A DNA stretch of 49,801 bases from Clostridia bacterium (GTDB lineage Bacteria; Bacillota; Clostridia; Christensenellales; UBA1242): contig JAFVWN010000028.1 of NCBI GenBank assembly GCA_017501645.1, positions 1 through 49,801 of the forward strand, in the 5' to 3' direction. Each line of letters begins with the position of its first letter. The stretch's first letter is position 1. The position numbers and the translations under genes are program-made. Shown piece after piece: positions 16,694-26,417 of the stretch. The notes below the pieces were generated by a model that was not told the origin of the DNA, did no database searches, and saw only the letters and a program-made list of their open reading frames with translations.

Positions 16694-18139
16694 TTACACC
16701 TCTATATCATCAAGGGAGTCAAATAGAGCATTAAGTTCATCTTTTGTATACTCTCTTTCAGTGAAGTCTTTCTTGTTTTCTGTTTGAGTATTAATGGTTG
16801 AATTTTTCAGGTAGTCTTTAACTTTTTCTGGTTCACGAATGTTTTTGCTATTAAGTTCTAAAAGGAGTTTGTTCATATATCGAAGAGGAGAGGATGCATT
16901 TTTTGCTTTGTCAGCAACTATAGTTATAATGTTATTTTCAAAGTTCCAGTCCTCACTCCAAGTCTTATAAAAGTCTCTGTCTGCAGAATTGACTCTACGA
17001 ACAATTCCAAGAATATTCAAAATTTCTTTGATTGCATTGTCGGTATCAACCAAACCTGCAATATATTGATTAATAGAATCAATAGAAACAATACCAAGCT
17101 TATATAATTTCAACACAACTTCATTCATTAAAGACAAGGTTTTTATATCTTGTTTAAAGCAATATGTAGAAAGAAGGGTGAGAGTTTCTTCATCATAACC
17201 TTTGTTGACCCAGTCTTTGACATAAATCTCAACAACACTTTCTAAATTTTGGTAGTATAAACCAAGTGTTGATGCAACCTTTTTGGCAATATTATACATT
17301 TGTTCCTTTTCTTTAGAATAAGTTTCAATTTCATCAATAGTAAATAACTTTTGTTCATAAAGTTTTGTTAAGGTGTCATCAAGTTTATTCATTCCACCTT
17401 TTTTGTTTTGTAGTTTTGCAACTTCTTTAATTACACCATCAGTAAATCCAAAACTGTTTATCCATTTTAAGTAAAGGTTTCTTTCATCAAGGTCGGCATC
17501 TCTGTTAAGACCCAATGTTTTAAGAATGTTTTTAATTTCAATGCTTGAGCGTTCTTGTTCAAGAAGTTTTGCTTCAAGGCTTGAGACAGTTTTTATTCCT
17601 TGGTCTCCAAAGCTTTTTGCAACTTTTACGATATAAGCATATCCAATATCGTTTGTTTTTATTGTTGTGCAATACTTTGCAATCATAATTAAAGCTTCAG
17701 GTTCAAAGTGGTGGTTTTCAATAAGGTTGTAATACTCATTATATTCAATAGGGCTTAGCATTCTTCCGTTTATTATTGATTGAATTTGGTCATTGAACTC
17801 TTTATATTTTGATTTGGTTCTTATTTTACTGCTACCAGAATTTTCTCTTGCTGACAAATATTTAATTTCAAAAGGAGTCTTTTCAATAATTTGAACAAGT
17901 CCCATTTGTTGCCAGTAAGCATACGCTTCATAAATTTGGTCTTCAGTAAGATGCAAAGCCGTACTCATTGAGTCAAGAGCATTGTCATCATTTTGAGGTT
18001 TAGAACAAAGAGCTAAACCGTATAAATATACTTTGACAGCATTATCAGGGGCAGAAGGCAAAAACTCATTGATAAAAGTATTATCAACAAGAGTGCTTGA
18101 GTTCATTGATAGAGAACTAGAGAAACTGCATAATGCCAT
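16694..18139 (-). CDS. DnaD/DnaB-type replication initiation protein
   Basis: 481 aa. N-terminal winged-helix region (VKVYLYGLALC...STALHLTEDQIYEAYAYWQQMGLV) followed by three related helical DnaD_2-type blocks, recognisable by repeats of IK(N/E)ILxxLGxxR and LYLKWI/FYKTW. In Firmicutes these proteins remodel DNA and recruit the helicase loader; here the loader is the next gene. The start has AAGGGG upstream. Three DnaD_2-like blocks make it longer than B. subtilis DnaD (about 230 aa) and close to DnaB-sized proteins. Confidence 0.85.
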   Translation of the reverse strand: MALCSFSSSLSMNSSTLVDNTFINEFLPSAPDNAVKVYLYGLALCSKPQNDDNALDSMSTALHLTEDQIYEAYAYWQQMGLVQIIEKTPFEIKYLSARENSGSSKIRTKSKYKEFNDQIQSIINGRMLSPIEYNEYYNLIENHHFEPEALIMIAKYCTTIKTNDIGYAYIVKVAKSFGDQGIKTVSSLEAKLLEQERSSIEIKNILKTLGLNRDADLDERNLYLKWINSFGFTDGVIKEVAKLQNKKGGMNKLDDTLTKLYEQKLFTIDEIETYSKEKEQMYNIAKKVASTLGLYYQNLESVVEIYVKDWVNKGYDEETLTLLSTYCFKQDIKTLSLMNEVVLKLYKLGIVSIDSINQYIAGLVDTDNAIKEILNILGIVRRVNSADRDFYKTWSEDWNFENNIITIVADKAKNASSPLRYMNKLLLELNSKNIREPEKVKDYLKNSTINTQTENKKDFTEREYTKDELNALFDSLDDIEV

Positions 18140-18272
18140 AAAAAATACCCCTTTTTAAAAACAGTTGATTTTTAGTCGCTTGTGCATATATAATATCATT
18201 AATTAAAGAAAAAAACAACATTTTCTATAATTATTAATTATCTTTAAACATTTTTAACAAGGAGACAAGATA

Positions 18273-19445
18273 GTGAAGATACTTCATACAGCGGACTGGC
18301 ATTTGGGTGTAAAAACAATGGGGATTGATAGGCTAGAAAGACAAAAGGTTGTAATTGATGAAATCAACGACCTTTGTAATGAAAAAGATATTGACATTGT
18401 TATAATTGCTGGTGATATTTATAATACAAATACACCTTCAGCTCTTGCTGAAGATTTGTTCTATGATTCAGTGGAAAAATTGTCTAATAACGGAGAGCGT
18501 TTGGTTGTTGTTTTGTCGGGAAATCATGATGACCCAGATAGACTTTGTGCTGGTCTTCCGCTTGCATACGCACACAATATTGTTCTTGCTGGAGATTTGA
18601 CGCCGTTAAGAAGTGAAAAGTTTGTGAAGGGTAAAAGTATAGAGGTTTTTGAAACAGGCGAAGGATATGTTAAGGCGAGAAAAAATGGAGAGGAGATAAC
18701 CATTGCGTATCTTCCATTTGATAGCACATTAAAAGCAAGACCAAACATAGAAAATGTGAGTTATAGTGCGCTAGTAGGGGATATTGCTAAAGACTGTTGC
18801 AGAGCTTTTAGCGAAAATAGTTTTAATGTCTTTGTAAGCCATTTGTTTGTTGTTGGAAGTAAGATTGCAAGAGATAGGGTTGTAACAGTTGGTGATGTTT
18901 TTGCAGTAAGTAAAGAAGATTTGCCAAACGCAGACTATACGGCTCTTGGGCATATTCATTCAAATCAAAATGTTGCGGATAATATCTATTATGCGGGTTC
19001 AATCTCGAGATTAAGACCGGGTGAGTATGATGTTTGTGTAAACATTATTGAAAATAATGGTCATAGTGTAAATGTTGATAAAGTTGTTTTGCAAACTCCA
19101 GAAAAATATGTAACCCTAAGGGTTGGTAGTGTTTTAGAAGCGGAACAAGAGTTAAAGAAATTAAACGCTGGAGATTTGGCAGAGTTAACATTTGTAGTGA
19201 GAGAACCTTTAAAATCAAGTGAAATGAAGATGCTTAAAAAAGAATATCCAATGATAACTTCAGTTGCATTAGAACTTGTTAGTGATAATGAAAACACAAA
19301 TCAAAGAAGTGTTGTTTCAAGAAGAAACTTAAGTGATAAAGAATTGTTTGTTGCTTTTTATACCAAAAAGAAGGGTGTAGAGCCAAGAGAAAGTCTTGTT
19401 GATTTATTTATAGAGTGTAAAGGAGGCAAAAATGAAACCAATTAA
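18273..19445 (+). CDS. sbcD: SbcD exonuclease subunit
   Basis: 390 aa with a GTG start (AAGGAG upstream). Calcineurin-like nuclease: ADWHLG (Asp8, His10), GDIYNTNTPS, SGNHDDPDR, and GHIHSNQ, which are the metal-binding motifs of Mre11/SbcD. With SbcC it trims hairpins and protein-blocked double-strand ends. Its stop codon overlaps the start of sbcC by 14 bases, and the frame is intact; its partner is not. Confidence 0.95.
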   Translation: MKILHTADWHLGVKTMGIDRLERQKVVIDEINDLCNEKDIDIVIIAGDIYNTNTPSALAEDLFYDSVEKLSNNGERLVVVLSGNHDDPDRLCAGLPLAYAHNIVLAGDLTPLRSEKFVKGKSIEVFETGEGYVKARKNGEEITIAYLPFDSTLKARPNIENVSYSALVGDIAKDCCRAFSENSFNVFVSHLFVVGSKIARDRVVTVGDVFAVSKEDLPNADYTALGHIHSNQNVADNIYYAGSISRLRPGEYDVCVNIIENNGHSVNVDKVVLQTPEKYVTLRVGSVLEAEQELKKLNAGDLAELTFVVREPLKSSEMKMLKKEYPMITSVALELVSDNENTNQRSVVSRRNLSDKELFVAFYTKKKGVEPRESLVDLFIECKGGKNETN

Positions 19446-20196
19446 ATTAAAGTTCTATGGGCTAAACAGTTTTATTAAGTCTCAAGAGATAGATTTTACA
19501 GAGCTTTCTTCTGGTGTTTTTGGAATTTTTGGAAAAACAGGCAGTGGAAAAACAACAATCTTAGATGCAATTATGCTTTCGTTATATGGTCAAATTTCAA
19601 AAAATACAAAAGCAGTAGATTTTATTAATTCAAAGTGTGATGAAACTGGTGTTGAACTTATTTTTAAAACAGGAGATAGTGAGGATAAAACATTTTTTGT
19701 TGAAAGAAAATACAAAAAAAGAAGAGAAGGAACTGCATCTTTTGCTTGGTTTGGTGAAATTGTTGGAGAAGACAAACACACATTAGCTGAGGGAATAAGA
19801 GATGTTGATGCAATGATAAAATCAAAAATTGGTCTTTCTTTTAATGAATTTTCAAAGTGTATCGCTCTTCCTCAAGGTGAGTTTGCTGGTTTTTTAAATG
19901 CAACAGCAAGTGAAAGGACAGAGATTATTAGTAACATATTTTCTTTACAAGAATATGGTGATGTTTTAGTTGAAAAAATCAAAGCAAAACAAAATCAAGC
20001 AGACACAAAGAGACAGGTTCTTGAGGCACAAAAGGCTATGCTTAAGCCTGTAAACAAAGAAGATATACAAACAAGTGAAATCCAATTAGAGAACAAGCAA
20101 AAAGAAGTTGATGCACTTCAAAAGAGCTTTGTTAAGCTAAATCAAAAAAGTCAGGAACAAAAAAGAGTTTTGAACTTATGTAAAAGAAAAGCATAA
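19432..20196 (+). CDS. sbcC: SbcC, N-terminal ATPase part ending at an in-frame TAA
   Basis: 254 aa: N-terminal half of the SbcC ATPase head, with Walker A FGKTGSGKTTILDA near residues 33-46 and the Q-loop region CIALPQGEFAGFL, then the start of the coiled coil. It stops at TAA 20194-20196, but the same frame stays open from 20197 to 22722 and continues the SbcC sequence (CIEELENLYKQR...). A single-base change from CAA, GAA or AAA would explain the stop. TAA is the normal stop of most neighbours, so codon reassignment is not supported. Confidence 0.8.
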   Translation: MKPIKLKFYGLNSFIKSQEIDFTELSSGVFGIFGKTGSGKTTILDAIMLSLYGQISKNTKAVDFINSKCDETGVELIFKTGDSEDKTFFVERKYKKRREGTASFAWFGEIVGEDKHTLAEGIRDVDAMIKSKIGLSFNEFSKCIALPQGEFAGFLNATASERTEIISNIFSLQEYGDVLVEKIKAKQNQADTKRQVLEAQKAMLKPVNKEDIQTSEIQLENKQKEVDALQKSFVKLNQKSQEQKRVLNLCKRKA

Positions 20197-20349
20197 TGTA
20201 TAGAGGAACTAGAAAATCTTTATAAACAGAGAAACGAGTTTAAAGAAAAAGAAATACTTTGTGAAAAACAAAAAAGAGCTTTAATAATCCAAGGAGAAAT
20301 TAAGAGAGTTGAAGAACTGAAAGTTTCTACTGCCCAGTTAAAAGAGAAA

Positions 20350-22722
20350 GTGCTGGAAATGACCTCTCGAAAAGTTGATGCTCAAAATAAATACAATGCT
20401 TTTGTTAGTGAAAATGAAGAGTTTGAAAAGAATTTTCAAGAAAATTTGATTTCATTAACAAAACAAGAAACGGCACTAACAGGAGCAGTTGAAGACGAAA
20501 TGCAATTGTTGTCTTTAAGTAATGAGGCAGAGTCTTTAAATGAAAAAATTCAAGGTCTTACTGTTGATTTGGAAAAGGCAAGAACAGAAAAAGTAGAGAA
20601 AGAAAACAATCTTTTAAAAACAAAAGAAGAAATTGAGAAGGTAGAATTACAACTTTCTAAAATTGAAGAAAGTGAAGTTGATTTTTCTCTTAAAGAACTT
20701 AAAGAAATTGAATCAGAAATAATAATCTATGAAACATTGGAAAGACAAGTTGAAAAACTTATTGACAATATTAAACAAGATATTGAAGATTATCAGCAAG
20801 AGTACTCAAAAATTGTAAAAATAGAAAAAGATACCAAAGAAAAACTTTTAAAAGAAGGAATACTAGAGAATGTTTTAGAAGGTGATGAGCTTGAGTCGTT
20901 TAAAAAACTTGCAGAGATTCAAGAAAAACTTGTTAATATAAATGAAGTTGATAACAGAATACAATTTGTTGAAGTTTTGCAAAAACAAAAAGAGCAGGTT
21001 ATTGGCACTAAACAAAATAGAGTTTATGAATTAAGAGATGAATATTGGAGGGCAGACAAAGAAAATAAAGATGATAGACTTGCAGAACTTAAAGGCGAGA
21101 TTAATTTTGTAAACCATTCAATTGAAGAAGAGAAAGCAGAGATAGAAAAACTAAGTGATTTTAAGTCTAAATTATATCTAAAGTTTGTGGATAATAACAA
21201 CGAAAGAGAAGTTGCTCTTATAGCATTAAAAAAAGAGTTGCTTGAAGAAAAAGAAAAGCTTGAAAAAATTGTTGCTTTACAAAATGAAGAGAGGAAAAAC
21301 TACATTGCTCTTCAAATGAAAAAGGTAGAGTACGGAACAAGAATATCTTCAGCAAGGGAAACCAGCTCAAATCTTTTAGATTTGTTGTTTGGTTTACAAA
21401 AGTTTAGGGCTGAGCACGAACTTGTTATTTATAACGCTAGAGAGAGGTTGAAAAATGAATGTCTTGTAGAAGAAGGCTCTTCAGTAAATAATATCAAAGG
21501 CGAAAAAGAATTAGAATTGAGGAATTTATTAAAATCTCAAACAAAACAGGCTGAAGATTTGGCAAAAATAGAAATTTTAGTACAATCTATTCAAAGTTCG
21601 ATTGATGGCTTGTGTGTAAAACTTTCAAACATTAATACTCAAAAAGAAGCGAAACAAAAGAACTATAATGAAGTTGTAAAAAGTGGTGTTGCAAGTGTGT
21701 TGCTTAAGAAAGTTAAGCAAGATATTGCAGATGTTTCAGGTCGTTTTGATTATAATAAAGAAAAAACAGCAAGACTTAAAAGAGAAGAAGAAAGGATTTC
21801 TCGAGAGTTTGAAATTAACAGTAAGATTTTAGATGAACAAGTCAAAGAATTGTCTAACATTAATTTTGAATTAAAGGGAAGAATTTTCAGTCTGGGCTTT
21901 AGAGATGTTGATGAAGTTTTAGGATTAATCACAACGGAAAAAGAGATTTTTGCGACAGAGGAATCTATTAAAGCATATAAAGAGAAAGTTGGACTTTTGG
22001 AAAAAGAACTTCAAAATTTAACAGAAGAACTTGATGGCTCTTATGTTGATGAAAAAGAATTTCTTTTATTAGAAAAAGAACTTGAGGCGTTATCGCAAAG
22101 ACTTACAGAAGAGCAAATGCAGGTTGGGGCAATGATATCAAGTCTTGAAATTATGAAAGACAATTATGACAAAATTTTATGTATAGAAAAAGAATTGCCA
22201 GGTGTTATTAAGATTTATGATGATGCAAAAGAACTAATTAATATATTTAGAGGTAAAGCGCTTGTTGAGTTTATTGCTGAAGAGTATATGATAGAGATAA
22301 CAAACAGTGCAAACGAAAAACTAAATATGTTGATGGGTGGAAGATATGAACTTGAGTTTTTGAATGGCGATTTTGTAGTTTATGATAATTTTAATGACAG
22401 AAAACCAAGGCCAGTACAGACATTGTCAGGTGGAGAAACTTTCTTGGTGAGTTTGTCTTTGGCTCTGGCAATGAGTGAAACAATAAGTCTTTCATCAAAT
22501 AAAAATATGGAGTTTTTCTTTTTAGATGAGGGGTTTGGTACTTTAGATAATGAGCTTATAGAAAGTGTTATTTCTGCACTTTACAAACTAGAAAGCCAAA
22601 ACTTAAAAATTGGACTTATTAGCCATGTTAAAGAGCTTGAAGAAGAAATCAAGAATAAAATTCTTGTAGAAAAAGCAACTGATACAGAGGGTAGTAATTT
22701 AAAAATTGTTCATATGTTATAA
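20350..22722 (+). CDS. sbcC: SbcC, C-terminal part (coiled coil and second ATPase half)
   Basis: Same frame as the upstream part and open from 20197; the first plausible restart is GTG at 20350, without a good ribosome site. It is nearly all Glu/Lys-rich coiled coil followed by the C-terminal ATPase half: signature QTLSGGETFLVSLSLALA and Walker B FFFLDEGFGTLD. No C-x2-C zinc hook occurs anywhere in the coiled coil; the only cysteines are isolated. The full gene would encode about 1096 residues, normal for SbcC. Without readthrough the two halves would need to associate, so this is likely a recently disrupted gene or a sequence error. Confidence 0.75.
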   Translation: MLEMTSRKVDAQNKYNAFVSENEEFEKNFQENLISLTKQETALTGAVEDEMQLLSLSNEAESLNEKIQGLTVDLEKARTEKVEKENNLLKTKEEIEKVELQLSKIEESEVDFSLKELKEIESEIIIYETLERQVEKLIDNIKQDIEDYQQEYSKIVKIEKDTKEKLLKEGILENVLEGDELESFKKLAEIQEKLVNINEVDNRIQFVEVLQKQKEQVIGTKQNRVYELRDEYWRADKENKDDRLAELKGEINFVNHSIEEEKAEIEKLSDFKSKLYLKFVDNNNEREVALIALKKELLEEKEKLEKIVALQNEERKNYIALQMKKVEYGTRISSARETSSNLLDLLFGLQKFRAEHELVIYNARERLKNECLVEEGSSVNNIKGEKELELRNLLKSQTKQAEDLAKIEILVQSIQSSIDGLCVKLSNINTQKEAKQKNYNEVVKSGVASVLLKKVKQDIADVSGRFDYNKEKTARLKREEERISREFEINSKILDEQVKELSNINFELKGRIFSLGFRDVDEVLGLITTEKEIFATEESIKAYKEKVGLLEKELQNLTEELDGSYVDEKEFLLLEKELEALSQRLTEEQMQVGAMISSLEIMKDNYDKILCIEKELPGVIKIYDDAKELINIFRGKALVEFIAEEYMIEITNSANEKLNMLMGGRYELEFLNGDFVVYDNFNDRKPRPVQTLSGGETFLVSLSLALAMSETISLSSNKNMEFFFLDEGFGTLDNELIESVISALYKLESQNLKIGLISHVKELEEEIKNKILVEKATDTEGSNLKIVHML

Positions 22723-22725
22723 AAT

Positions 22726-22757
22726 AAAAAGCCTACACTATTTTGTGTAGGCTTTTT
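22726..22757. terminator. Bidirectional terminator between sbcC and the LOG gene
   Basis: AAAAAGCCTACAC (22726-22738) pairs with GTGTAGGCTTTTT (22745-22757), 6-base loop. The convergent minus gene ends at 22764. Confidence 0.9.
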
Positions 22758-22763
22758 GCTTGT

Positions 22764-23315
22764 TTATTTTTTAATGGATTTTTCCCAGTTTTCAATCTCG
22801 TTGATAACTTCTATTGGTGTGTTGCAGAATGTAAAGAAGTTGTATTGGTCTTCTTCAAGAGTGCCTGCATCCATCATAAAGTCGTTCATTTCTTTGATTT
22901 TATCATAGAAACCATTTACATTATAAATAATTACCTTGTCAGTATCAAATTTACTCTTAATACTGTCTGTAATCATATAAAGTTCAGCAAGAGTTCCATT
23001 TCCTCCCGGAAGAACAACGGTTAATTCAGTGTTGTTTAAAGCAATTTGTTGGAGCATATATAATGTATCAACTTTTGTTATTGACTTTGCCTCCATACCT
23101 TCAGCTTCCCAAGCATAAGGTTTTGGAACAATGATATCAACATGACCTTTCTTTTTAATATAGGTGTTATACATTTCACCAATAGAACCTGTTGGTGCAC
23201 CAACGCAAATGATGCTATGTTTTTTCTTTACAAGGTAATTTCCAATTTCTGCAATACCTTCAAGGTACTTAGGGTTGATTTTTTTATTAACTGAGCCAGC
23301 GATAAAAACTTTCAT
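22764..23315 (-). CDS. LOG/TIGR00725-like Rossmann-fold protein
   Basis: 183 aa. It has the LOG family signature P-G-G-N-G-T-L-A-E and an N-terminal Rossmann start (VFIAGSV), with G-A-P-T-G-S-I-G in place of the usual nucleotide loop. LOG proteins cleave nucleoside monophosphates to base and ribose 5-phosphate; this member is distant, so activity is uncertain. It is a single gene with AAGGAG upstream, convergent with sbcC. Confidence 0.8.
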   Translation of the reverse strand: MKVFIAGSVNKKINPKYLEGIAEIGNYLVKKKHSIICVGAPTGSIGEMYNTYIKKKGHVDIIVPKPYAWEAEGMEAKSITKVDTLYMLQQIALNNTELTVVLPGGNGTLAELYMITDSIKSKFDTDKVIIYNVNGFYDKIKEMNDFMMDAGTLEEDQYNFFTFCNTPIEVINEIENWEKSIKK

Positions 23316-23382
23316 AATTTTCTCCTTACAATATTAATAAGATACCATATTTTTTTGTGAATGGCAACTTTTTTGAGGTATC

Positions 23383-24267
23383 TTATAAATCTATTATTAT
23401 TGAATTAAAGTCTGGTGTATATGAACTAGAAGCACTTTCGAGTTCTTGAATAAAGGCGTTTTTGAAACCTAGTTTGTTGGCGTGAGCAAGAACTGTCTTA
23501 TATTCAAGTGGTGTTATTCGTCTGTTGATTTCAGGATATTTGTAAGCTTCCCCCATAGGAACATATTGACTCATAATTGAAATTATGGCTTCATTTCCTA
23601 AAATTTCGTTGATGGAATCTAAAACGGCAATGCTGTCTTTTATAAGCGTAGGTAAAACCATATGTCTTACAATTATACCAGAAACAAGCTTGTTTTCAAC
23701 AAAAACATTTTTCATTTGTTGTTTTTTCATTATTTTTAGGCTGTTTTTTACATTTTCAACATAATTATTTGACTTGCTATATTTTAGAGCGTAAGCATTG
23801 TTTGCGTATTTGAAGTCTGTTAAATAGATATCGACTAAGCCTTCAAGCTTTTCTATGGTTTTAGGTTTTTCATATCCGCCAGTGTTCCAAATAACAGGAA
23901 TTTTAGGTTTGTATATTTTCAATGCTTCAATAATTTGTTCTGTAAAGTGAGTTGGTGAAACAAGGTCTATGTTTCCAGCACCTGCATTTTCTAACATTTT
24001 AAAAATATCTGCAAGTTCAATTGGAGAAACCTCTTTGCCTTTGTTTGAGTGGCTTACATCATAATTTTGACAATACACACAACCAAGGTTGCAACCAGCA
24101 AAGAAGATAGTCCCGCTTCCTTTATCTTTTTTACCCGTGAGAATAGGCTCTTCATATTTGTGGAGCATAACTTTACGAATGATTATCTTATTGTTTACAC
24201 CACAAAAACCAGAACTGTCAGTTCTGTTGATTTTGCAGTTTCGTGGGCATATTTCACATAATTTCAT
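23383..24267 (-). CDS. Radical SAM protein, PflA-like (COG1313 type)
   Basis: 294 aa. Radical SAM cysteines C-x3-C-x2-C in AGCNLGCVYCQN at about residues 53-64, plus an extra N-terminal cysteine set (CEICPRNC...GFCG) typical of the PflA-like COG1313 family. These enzymes bind 4Fe-4S and SAM and are related to glycyl-radical activases; the substrate of this branch is not settled. It is transcribed alone and divergent from the AlkD-like gene, about 80 bases away. Confidence 0.88.
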   Translation of the reverse strand: MKLCEICPRNCKINRTDSSGFCGVNNKIIIRKVMLHKYEEPILTGKKDKGSGTIFFAGCNLGCVYCQNYDVSHSNKGKEVSPIELADIFKMLENAGAGNIDLVSPTHFTEQIIEALKIYKPKIPVIWNTGGYEKPKTIEKLEGLVDIYLTDFKYANNAYALKYSKSNNYVENVKNSLKIMKKQQMKNVFVENKLVSGIIVRHMVLPTLIKDSIAVLDSINEILGNEAIISIMSQYVPMGEAYKYPEINRRITPLEYKTVLAHANKLGFKNAFIQELESASSSYTPDFNSIIIDL

Positions 24268-24311
24268 ATAGATAGTTTATGAAAGAAATTAAATAAAGTC
24301 AAGCAATGTGA

Positions 24312-24339
24312 TTGATTTTGTTTACAGAGGTGGTATATT
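24312..24339 (+). promoter_or_regulatory. Promoter giving a probably leaderless mRNA (AlkD-like gene)
   Basis: TTGATT (24312-24317), 16-base spacer, TATATT (24334-24339) with an extended -10 TG. The expected start site is about 24346 and the ATG is at 24348, so almost no 5' UTR remains. Confidence 0.45.
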
Positions 24340-24347
24340 ATATATGT

Positions 24348-25070
24348 ATGGTAATTAAAACAAAAGAAGATTATAAACAATTAATAAATAAACTAAAAAG
24401 AATGTCTGCCGGAGAACAGTTTATTTCTTTTTCATATAAGATTATAAAAACGCAAAAAGATATTATTGGTGTAAGAACTCCAGATTTGAGGAAGCTTGCA
24501 AAAGAAATATCAAAAAACGAGCATCAGGGGCTTTATAATTATTATGAAGATAAATACTTTGAAGAAATTCTCATAAGAGGGCTTGTGATATGTTATGAGA
24601 AAGATTTTATTGTTGCAACAAAACTTCTTGAAAGTTTATATAGAAGTATAGATAACTGGGCGATTGTTGATATGATTGTTGGTGGCCTTGCATTTGTTAA
24701 GCATACGGAAGAAAAAATGTGTTTTGAGTACTTTAAAAACTTAACGAAAGGTGATGAGTTTACGGCAAGATTTGGAATAGTTGCATTTATGAAATTTTTT
24801 ATATATAATGAAACTTGGATTGAAAAGGTTTTTGATGTGCTAAAATCTGTAGAATGCGGAAAATATTATGTAGATATGGCAATTGCTTGGTTATTTGCTG
24901 AAATACTAGTGAAATTTCCGCAAAAAGCATTAAAAAATATGCAAAAAATTATAAAAATTAATCATTTTAATAAGTTTATTATAAATAAAAGCATACAAAA
25001 GGCTTGTGAAAGCTATAGATTAGACAAAACTATAAAAAACAAATTAAGGGAAATGAAAGTAAAATGTTAG
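24348..25070 (+). CDS. AlkD-like DNA alkylation repair protein
   Basis: 240 aa from the ATG at 24348. It resembles the AlkD HEAT-repeat glycosylase family: GVRTPDLRKLAKEI, a long helical array, D-N-W-A-I-V-D-M-I (family SxxxWDxxD region), R-F-G-I-V-A-F-M-K and AIAWLFAEILVKFP. Such proteins excise alkylated or bulky bases by a non-flipping mechanism. No ribosome site lies at normal distance (GAGG is 17-20 bases upstream and inside the promoter). It overlaps the next gene by seven bases, so the two form an operon. Confidence 0.85.
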   Translation: MVIKTKEDYKQLINKLKRMSAGEQFISFSYKIIKTQKDIIGVRTPDLRKLAKEISKNEHQGLYNYYEDKYFEEILIRGLVICYEKDFIVATKLLESLYRSIDNWAIVDMIVGGLAFVKHTEEKMCFEYFKNLTKGDEFTARFGIVAFMKFFIYNETWIEKVFDVLKSVECGKYYVDMAIAWLFAEILVKFPQKALKNMQKIIKINHFNKFIINKSIQKACESYRLDKTIKNKLREMKVKC

Positions 25071-26401
25071 TTAAAAATCAAGAGATAGATGTAGTAATTG
25101 AAAGTGTTGGTTCGGATGCTCAAGGAATAGCAAGGGTTGATGGTTTTGTTGTTTTTGTTCCATTTGCGATTAAAGGAGAAACAGTTAAAGTTCACATCAT
25201 AAAAACAACAAAAAATTATGCTGTGGGTAAAATTATAGCGTTGATAAAACCATCTAAAGAAAGAGTTAATGTACCTTGCCCTGTTTATGGAAAGTGCGGA
25301 GGATGTGCTTTGCAACATTGTTCGTATCAGGAAGCACTTAAAGTAAAAAAGCAAATTGTAAAAGATGCAATTCATAAAATAGGTGGGTTTTATGATCAAG
25401 AAGTAAATGATGTTGTGGGTTCTAACTATTGCTATGGTTATAGAAACAAAGCATCATTTCCGTTGTTTGTAAATAATGATGGAGATTTGGAAGTTTGTAT
25501 GTTTAGAGGGTTAAGTCATGACCCTATCTATATTAATGATTGTCATATAACAATGACACATATTAACATTATTGCTGAAATTTTTAAAAATTTTGTTAAT
25601 AAAGTATATTCCCTTGAACAAAAAAACAAGTTGAAACATTTGGTTGTGAGATATATTGATGGAAAAGCTCTTGTAACAATAGTTTCTCAAGAAAAACCAA
25701 TCAAATTTGATAATTTATTTGACTTAATGATGAAAGCTCTTGGTATTAATGAAAATATGTTGGGTCTTTTCTGGTGTAAAAAAAGTAAAGACAATAATGT
25801 TATTTTAGAGGGAGAGATTACTCATCTTTTAGGAATAAGAAATATTCTTACAGAATTTATGGGAATTAGTGTTGAGGTTTCACCTCTCAGTTTCTTTCAA
25901 ATTAATATTGACATAATGCAAAAGATATATAAAGAGGTTGTGCAAGGTGTAAAAGAGGGACAAGTTGTTGTTGACGCTTATAGTGGTGCGGGGCTTCTTT
26001 CTGCTCTTATAAGTAAAAAAGCAAAATCTGTTTATGGCATAGAAATTGTTCCAGAAGCTACAAAAAACGCAAATTCTCTTAAAAAACAAAACAATATTGA
26101 TAATTTAGTAAATATAAATGGTGATGTTTCGCAAGAATTGCCAAAGTTGGTGGAGAAGATAGGTAAAGATTTTACTCTTGTGCTTGACCCGCCAAGAAAA
26201 GGTGTTGATGAAAGGGTTATAAATACAATATTGGGCGTTTTGCCAAAGAATATCTTATATGTTTCTTGTAATCCAGCGAGCCTAGCAAGGGATTTAAAGA
26301 TGATTTGTAAGGGTGGATATAAAATTGAAGAGATAATTCCTTTTGATATGTTTCCGCAGACAGCACACATAGAAAGCTTTGTAAAACTCTCAAAAATGTA
26401 A
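25064..26401 (+). CDS. 23S rRNA (uracil-5-)-methyltransferase, RlmD/RumA family
   Basis: 445 aa. N-terminal TRAM domain (VIESVGSDAQGIARVDG), then four cysteines for a 4Fe-4S cluster (C in VPCPVYG, CGGC, CSYQ region), and a SAM methyltransferase core: D-A-Y-S-G-A-G-L-L, LDPPRKG and catalytic Cys in YVSCNPASLARD. The family methylates uridine C5 in 23S rRNA or tRNA; the exact site cannot be read from sequence, so RlmD/RlmCD/TrmA-like remain options. Its start overlaps the AlkD-like gene. Confidence 0.92.
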   Translation: MLVKNQEIDVVIESVGSDAQGIARVDGFVVFVPFAIKGETVKVHIIKTTKNYAVGKIIALIKPSKERVNVPCPVYGKCGGCALQHCSYQEALKVKKQIVKDAIHKIGGFYDQEVNDVVGSNYCYGYRNKASFPLFVNNDGDLEVCMFRGLSHDPIYINDCHITMTHINIIAEIFKNFVNKVYSLEQKNKLKHLVVRYIDGKALVTIVSQEKPIKFDNLFDLMMKALGINENMLGLFWCKKSKDNNVILEGEITHLLGIRNILTEFMGISVEVSPLSFFQINIDIMQKIYKEVVQGVKEGQVVVDAYSGAGLLSALISKKAKSVYGIEIVPEATKNANSLKKQNNIDNLVNINGDVSQELPKLVEKIGKDFTLVLDPPRKGVDERVINTILGVLPKNILYVSCNPASLARDLKMICKGGYKIEEIIPFDMFPQTAHIESFVKLSKM

Positions 26402-26417
26402 AAATAAGCCAAAAAAT

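Noticed and set aside
20194..20196. TAA recoding or an alternative genetic code
   Set aside because: Most neighbouring genes end normally at TAA, and only sbcC has an internal one.
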